This document shows, piece after piece, positions 37,888 to 40,242 of a stretch of 40,242 nt of DNA (positions within the stretch are counted from its first letter, which is position 1; each line of letters begins with the position of its first letter). The translations under genes were made by a program, and so were the position numbers. Source of the DNA: an uncultured Prevotellaceae bacterium (GTDB taxonomy: Bacteria > Bacteroidota > Bacteroidia > Bacteroidales > Bacteroidaceae); contig OMXL01000043.1 of assembly GCA_900314985.1 (NCBI GenBank), positions 1 to 40,242 on the forward strand, given 5' to 3'. A model generated the notes under the pieces. It saw nothing but the letters and a program-made list of their open reading frames with translations. It searched no databases and had not been told where the DNA came from.

Positions 37888-39543
37888 ATGCGCGCGGAAG
37901 TTAATGTAATGCAGGTGAATAAAAGAAGCGATAAAATATACGCTTCCAATTCTGCTTTCTCTTTACCTACAAGACTTAAAAGTAAATATGAGTGGCGCAT
38001 AATTGGGCTTATTATGCTAAAGATGCAAGCTGACTTCGGTGACCACAAGTTTGATTTCAGCAAGGATAAGGACTTAAAAGACCAGAAACCTTTCCTCGAC
38101 CAGATTAGGATGAGAGAACTTTCTTTTCCCAGTGTATACAGGCATCCTGAAATTGAGATTCAATTTCCTCTTAGTTTTCTCCTGTCCAGGAATAATGAAA
38201 ACAAACTCAGGGGATATGATAGCATAAAAGAAGCTTTGAGTAATTTGGCAAAGGCGAAAGAATATGAGAATAAAGATTTAAAGGAAAAACTGTTCGATAA
38301 GGATTGTAAGGACACTGGTATTGTCTGGGGCCTTTATCAGATAATAGAGAATCCTGAGATCAGGAAATATAATGGTGAGAACTATGTGTATTTTCGCATT
38401 CCTGATAGGACATGGAAAATCCTTTGTAATTGGAAAGAAGGAGTTCATATTTTTGAATTGAGCAGTTTCTTTAAATTCGAGTGCAAAGCATCGTATCATA
38501 TCTATATTCTGCTGGCTGATCACAGAAAGAAAGGATATGTAGTATGGTCTACGAATTACATAAAAGACAAAATTGCTCCAGGAGAATATAGAGATTATAG
38601 TTTATTCCGAAAAAGGGTATTGAACGAAGTGGCTAAGGATTTAAAAGAACATTCTCCTTTCTATATAGAGTTTGAGGAATATGTTGACATTGCATGTACT
38701 ATCCCTTCTCGTAGAGGTCGTGGCTACACCGCCAACTATGTAAAAGTGCTAATTTTCTATCAACCCGACAAGAATCCAGAAGTTGACAAGCGTATAGATC
38801 TATTTTTAGAGATGAATCCTCTTACATCTTTCAAGCTGGACGACTTAACGGACGAAGAAAAGAACTTCCTCAAAAATAATCTTGGTTTCGACGAGATTAA
38901 GGGAAAGAATTTAGTGACAATTATCAAACTCAAATATTATAAGAACTACGGACATGAGTCTGCTGCCAATATATGGCGCACGAACCCTGGCAATTTCTTC
39001 ATGGAGTACTTAAAAAGACTTTATGATACTATTATGCTGAGCGAAAAAGAAATCAAAAGTGTTCCGGCATATGCTATTAAAGCGATGCAGGAAGCCCTCG
39101 CAACTTACGAGCCCTCGACAGAAACTGAGCAGCAGATACAGGAAAAACAGGATTCTCCCAAGCAACTGCCAGAGAAGGAATTTACACCTTCGCACGAGCA
39201 GGATCTTATCTGGCTATCTGAATTATGTAGAAACCCAGAATGGAGAAGTGCGATAATTAATACTCTACATCTTAAAAATGAAATGATACTATGTGGGTAT
39301 GTAATGATGTTCAGAGATGAGAATATTTGTCATCCTGGACACAATTCCAAACAAGATCTTTCGCGACATTTCATGAATATTATGAGGGACGGAGAAAATA
39401 GAGATGGATGGGTTACACTTTTCGGGTACGACCGTTACGTTGGAGGTTATACAGAAGATGTAAAAAACGATCCAATAGTAAAGGATTTTGGTTTCGAGAT
39501 TACCTATATCGACCGCAAAAGGATAGATTATAAAAAGTTGTAA
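37888..39543 (+). CDS. Replication initiator, Rep_3-like
   Basis: The protein has 551 residues. The first ~300 resemble the twin winged-helix Rep_3/RepB plasmid initiators: VNKRSDKIYASNSAF, then KYEWRIIGLIML, and the second winged helix FKFECKASYHIYILLADHRKKGY with YSLFRKRVLNEVAKDLKEHSPFYIEFEEY. The C-terminal ~230 residues are an extension I cannot assign, including a Gln/Glu-rich linker (STETEQQIQEKQDSPKQ) and a final SRHFMNIMRDGENRDGW block. Such proteins bind iterons to start replication; an iteron array lies 1.4 kb upstream. The alternative start MQVNKRS is at 37909. Low GC suggests acquisition. Confidence 0.82.
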   Translation: MRAEVNVMQVNKRSDKIYASNSAFSLPTRLKSKYEWRIIGLIMLKMQADFGDHKFDFSKDKDLKDQKPFLDQIRMRELSFPSVYRHPEIEIQFPLSFLLSRNNENKLRGYDSIKEALSNLAKAKEYENKDLKEKLFDKDCKDTGIVWGLYQIIENPEIRKYNGENYVYFRIPDRTWKILCNWKEGVHIFELSSFFKFECKASYHIYILLADHRKKGYVVWSTNYIKDKIAPGEYRDYSLFRKRVLNEVAKDLKEHSPFYIEFEEYVDIACTIPSRRGRGYTANYVKVLIFYQPDKNPEVDKRIDLFLEMNPLTSFKLDDLTDEEKNFLKNNLGFDEIKGKNLVTIIKLKYYKNYGHESAANIWRTNPGNFFMEYLKRLYDTIMLSEKEIKSVPAYAIKAMQEALATYEPSTETEQQIQEKQDSPKQLPEKEFTPSHEQDLIWLSELCRNPEWRSAIINTLHLKNEMILCGYVMMFRDENICHPGHNSKQDLSRHFMNIMRDGENRDGWVTLFGYDRYVGGYTEDVKNDPIVKDFGFEITYIDRKRIDYKKL

Positions 39544-40059
39544 ATGAACATAATTATGAGAAAGACAATTGAACAGCTACAGAAGCAGACAGCCCAGTAT
39601 GCCATCGAGCATATAACGGGTAAAGGGATGCACACAGGTATTGCCTGGTTCAGCGATTCATTCAACGAGCTGTGCGAGGCCATGGGTGCCAATGAGTTCG
39701 ATTCTGAAGACATAGGCTTTGAACTGGATGATCTCGTAGAGAATCTGAAGAAAGCCCCATGGGTGGCTGATATTGCTGGTAAGCCTGCCGATCAATGTAC
39801 AACTGAAGACATTGACCGTATCGTGAATGACTTCATATGTGAGTACTGGTTAATGCAACCAGAGGAAGTGACAACCAAGGATGTCGCCGATGTTCTGAAA
39901 GTCGCTGACCCGATCAGCAAGCGTCACCTTATAGGTCAGAAGGTGGCCATCGACTGTATTCACGCTCTCAACGATGCCGAGTTGCACCGTCTCGACGGCA
40001 TTCTGCGTGACCTTGAAAAGAATCCTGACTACGGGAAGTCTAAAGGACTGTGTAGATAA
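39544..40059 (+). CDS. Unknown protein of the Rep unit
   Basis: The 171-residue protein starts MNIIMRKTIEQLQKQ directly after the Rep stop; an ATG at 39556 (MRKTIEQ) is equally possible. It is acidic and helical, with AWFSDSFNELCEAMGANEFD and VADVLKVADPISKRHLIGQK. No signal peptide or catalytic motif is evident and I do not recognise it. Its GC content is higher than that of the Rep gene. Position suggests a role in the element, not in replication itself. Confidence 0.65.
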   Translation: MNIIMRKTIEQLQKQTAQYAIEHITGKGMHTGIAWFSDSFNELCEAMGANEFDSEDIGFELDDLVENLKKAPWVADIAGKPADQCTTEDIDRIVNDFICEYWLMQPEEVTTKDVADVLKVADPISKRHLIGQKVAIDCIHALNDAELHRLDGILRDLEKNPDYGKSKGLCR

Positions 40060-40089
40060 TTATGTAATATATAATAAATAATATATAAT

Positions 40090-40242
40090 ATGGAATTAGT
40101 TAGCTTAATAATCAGTGTTTTCGCAGTAGGTTTCTGTTTAGGAAACTTGTTGCGTGGTATTTCTGACGCTCAGAAATTGCCAAAGTGGAAGAAGTCTCAG
40201 TCTTTTGAGCATAATGGTACAATTCACCAACTTGTTATCAGG
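40090..40242 (+). CDS. Membrane-anchored protein, 3' end beyond the window
   Basis: The open frame MELVSLIISVFAVGFCLGNLL starts with a hydrophobic segment that could be a signal anchor, followed by RGISDAQKLPKWKKS, and runs off the window at codon 51. The family cannot be identified from this fragment. It follows an AT-rich 30-bp spacer. Confidence 0.55.
   Translation, partial: MELVSLIISVFAVGFCLGNLLRGISDAQKLPKWKKSQSFEHNGTIHQLVIR

Overview
The window looks like the chromosome of a Prevotella-type member of the Bacteroidota. Almost every transcription unit begins with the Bacteroidota -7 box TAnnTTTG, Shine-Dalgarno motifs are nearly absent, and the families present (VirE/DUF3987, ISAon1-type transposase, DUF3853, K+-dependent membrane pyrophosphatase, Bacteroidota-style hisH-hisA-hisF-hisIE) are typical of that group.

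Layout. Positions 1-2631 hold the 3' part of a frameshifted VirE/DUF3987 gene and an M15-type peptidase. Positions 2640-17950 are an accessory stretch of many small, mutually unrelated genes in short operons: maltose-type acetyltransferase, YgbA-like protein, thioesterase, YjbQ, zinc ribbon, GlsB, NUDIX, VWA protein, sigma-like/A1S_2505 fusion, glycerate kinase, exonuclease, DUF3267, Vat-like acetyltransferase, Sel1 protein, M18 aminopeptidase, winged-helix protein, PNPOx-like protein and VanW. It is rich in broken genes (carbonic anhydrase, short-chain dehydrogenase, winged-helix protein and a 5' gene stub) and in a dispersed promoter-bearing repeat. It ends at two tRNA-Lys genes. Positions 18400-33690 are a conserved housekeeping block: hppA, an acidic unknown protein, rarA, a TRIC channel, purU, hisH-A-F-IE, ftsE, lysC, lysA and uvrA. 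A tRNA cluster follows (Thr-CGT, Gly-CCC, Ser-GCT, Glu-CTC). Positions 34380-40242 start a mobile or plasmid-like region: an intact IS with an 8-bp target duplication, inverted TACGCACA pairs, an iteron array, a double-HTH regulator, a DUF3853 protein, a Rep_3-like initiator and further unknown genes. This last part is visibly more AT-rich than the housekeeping block.

The most unusual signal is that small repeats sit inside protein genes without breaking the frame. GC-rich palindromes with a CCCTCC/GGAGGG core are embedded in the VirE gene, the M15 peptidase, hisH (twice) and uvrA. A different palindrome is embedded in glycerate kinase. Heptamer tandem repeats, which otherwise fill the gaps between genes, are embedded in the VirE gene and uvrA. 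This resembles the palindromic elements known from Rickettsia proteins, but the sequences are unrelated to anything I can name.

A second unusual signal is a pair of cassette-like modules (5730-6724 and 16803-17942). They share a 32-bp left end, which gives two unrelated proteins the same last ten residues, and a 268-bp right end carrying divergent promoters, but contain different genes. A third is a Rep/iteron replication module next to tRNA-Glu, which suggests an integrated plasmid-like element whose far end lies outside the window. All functional calls are from reading the sequence; no database search was run.
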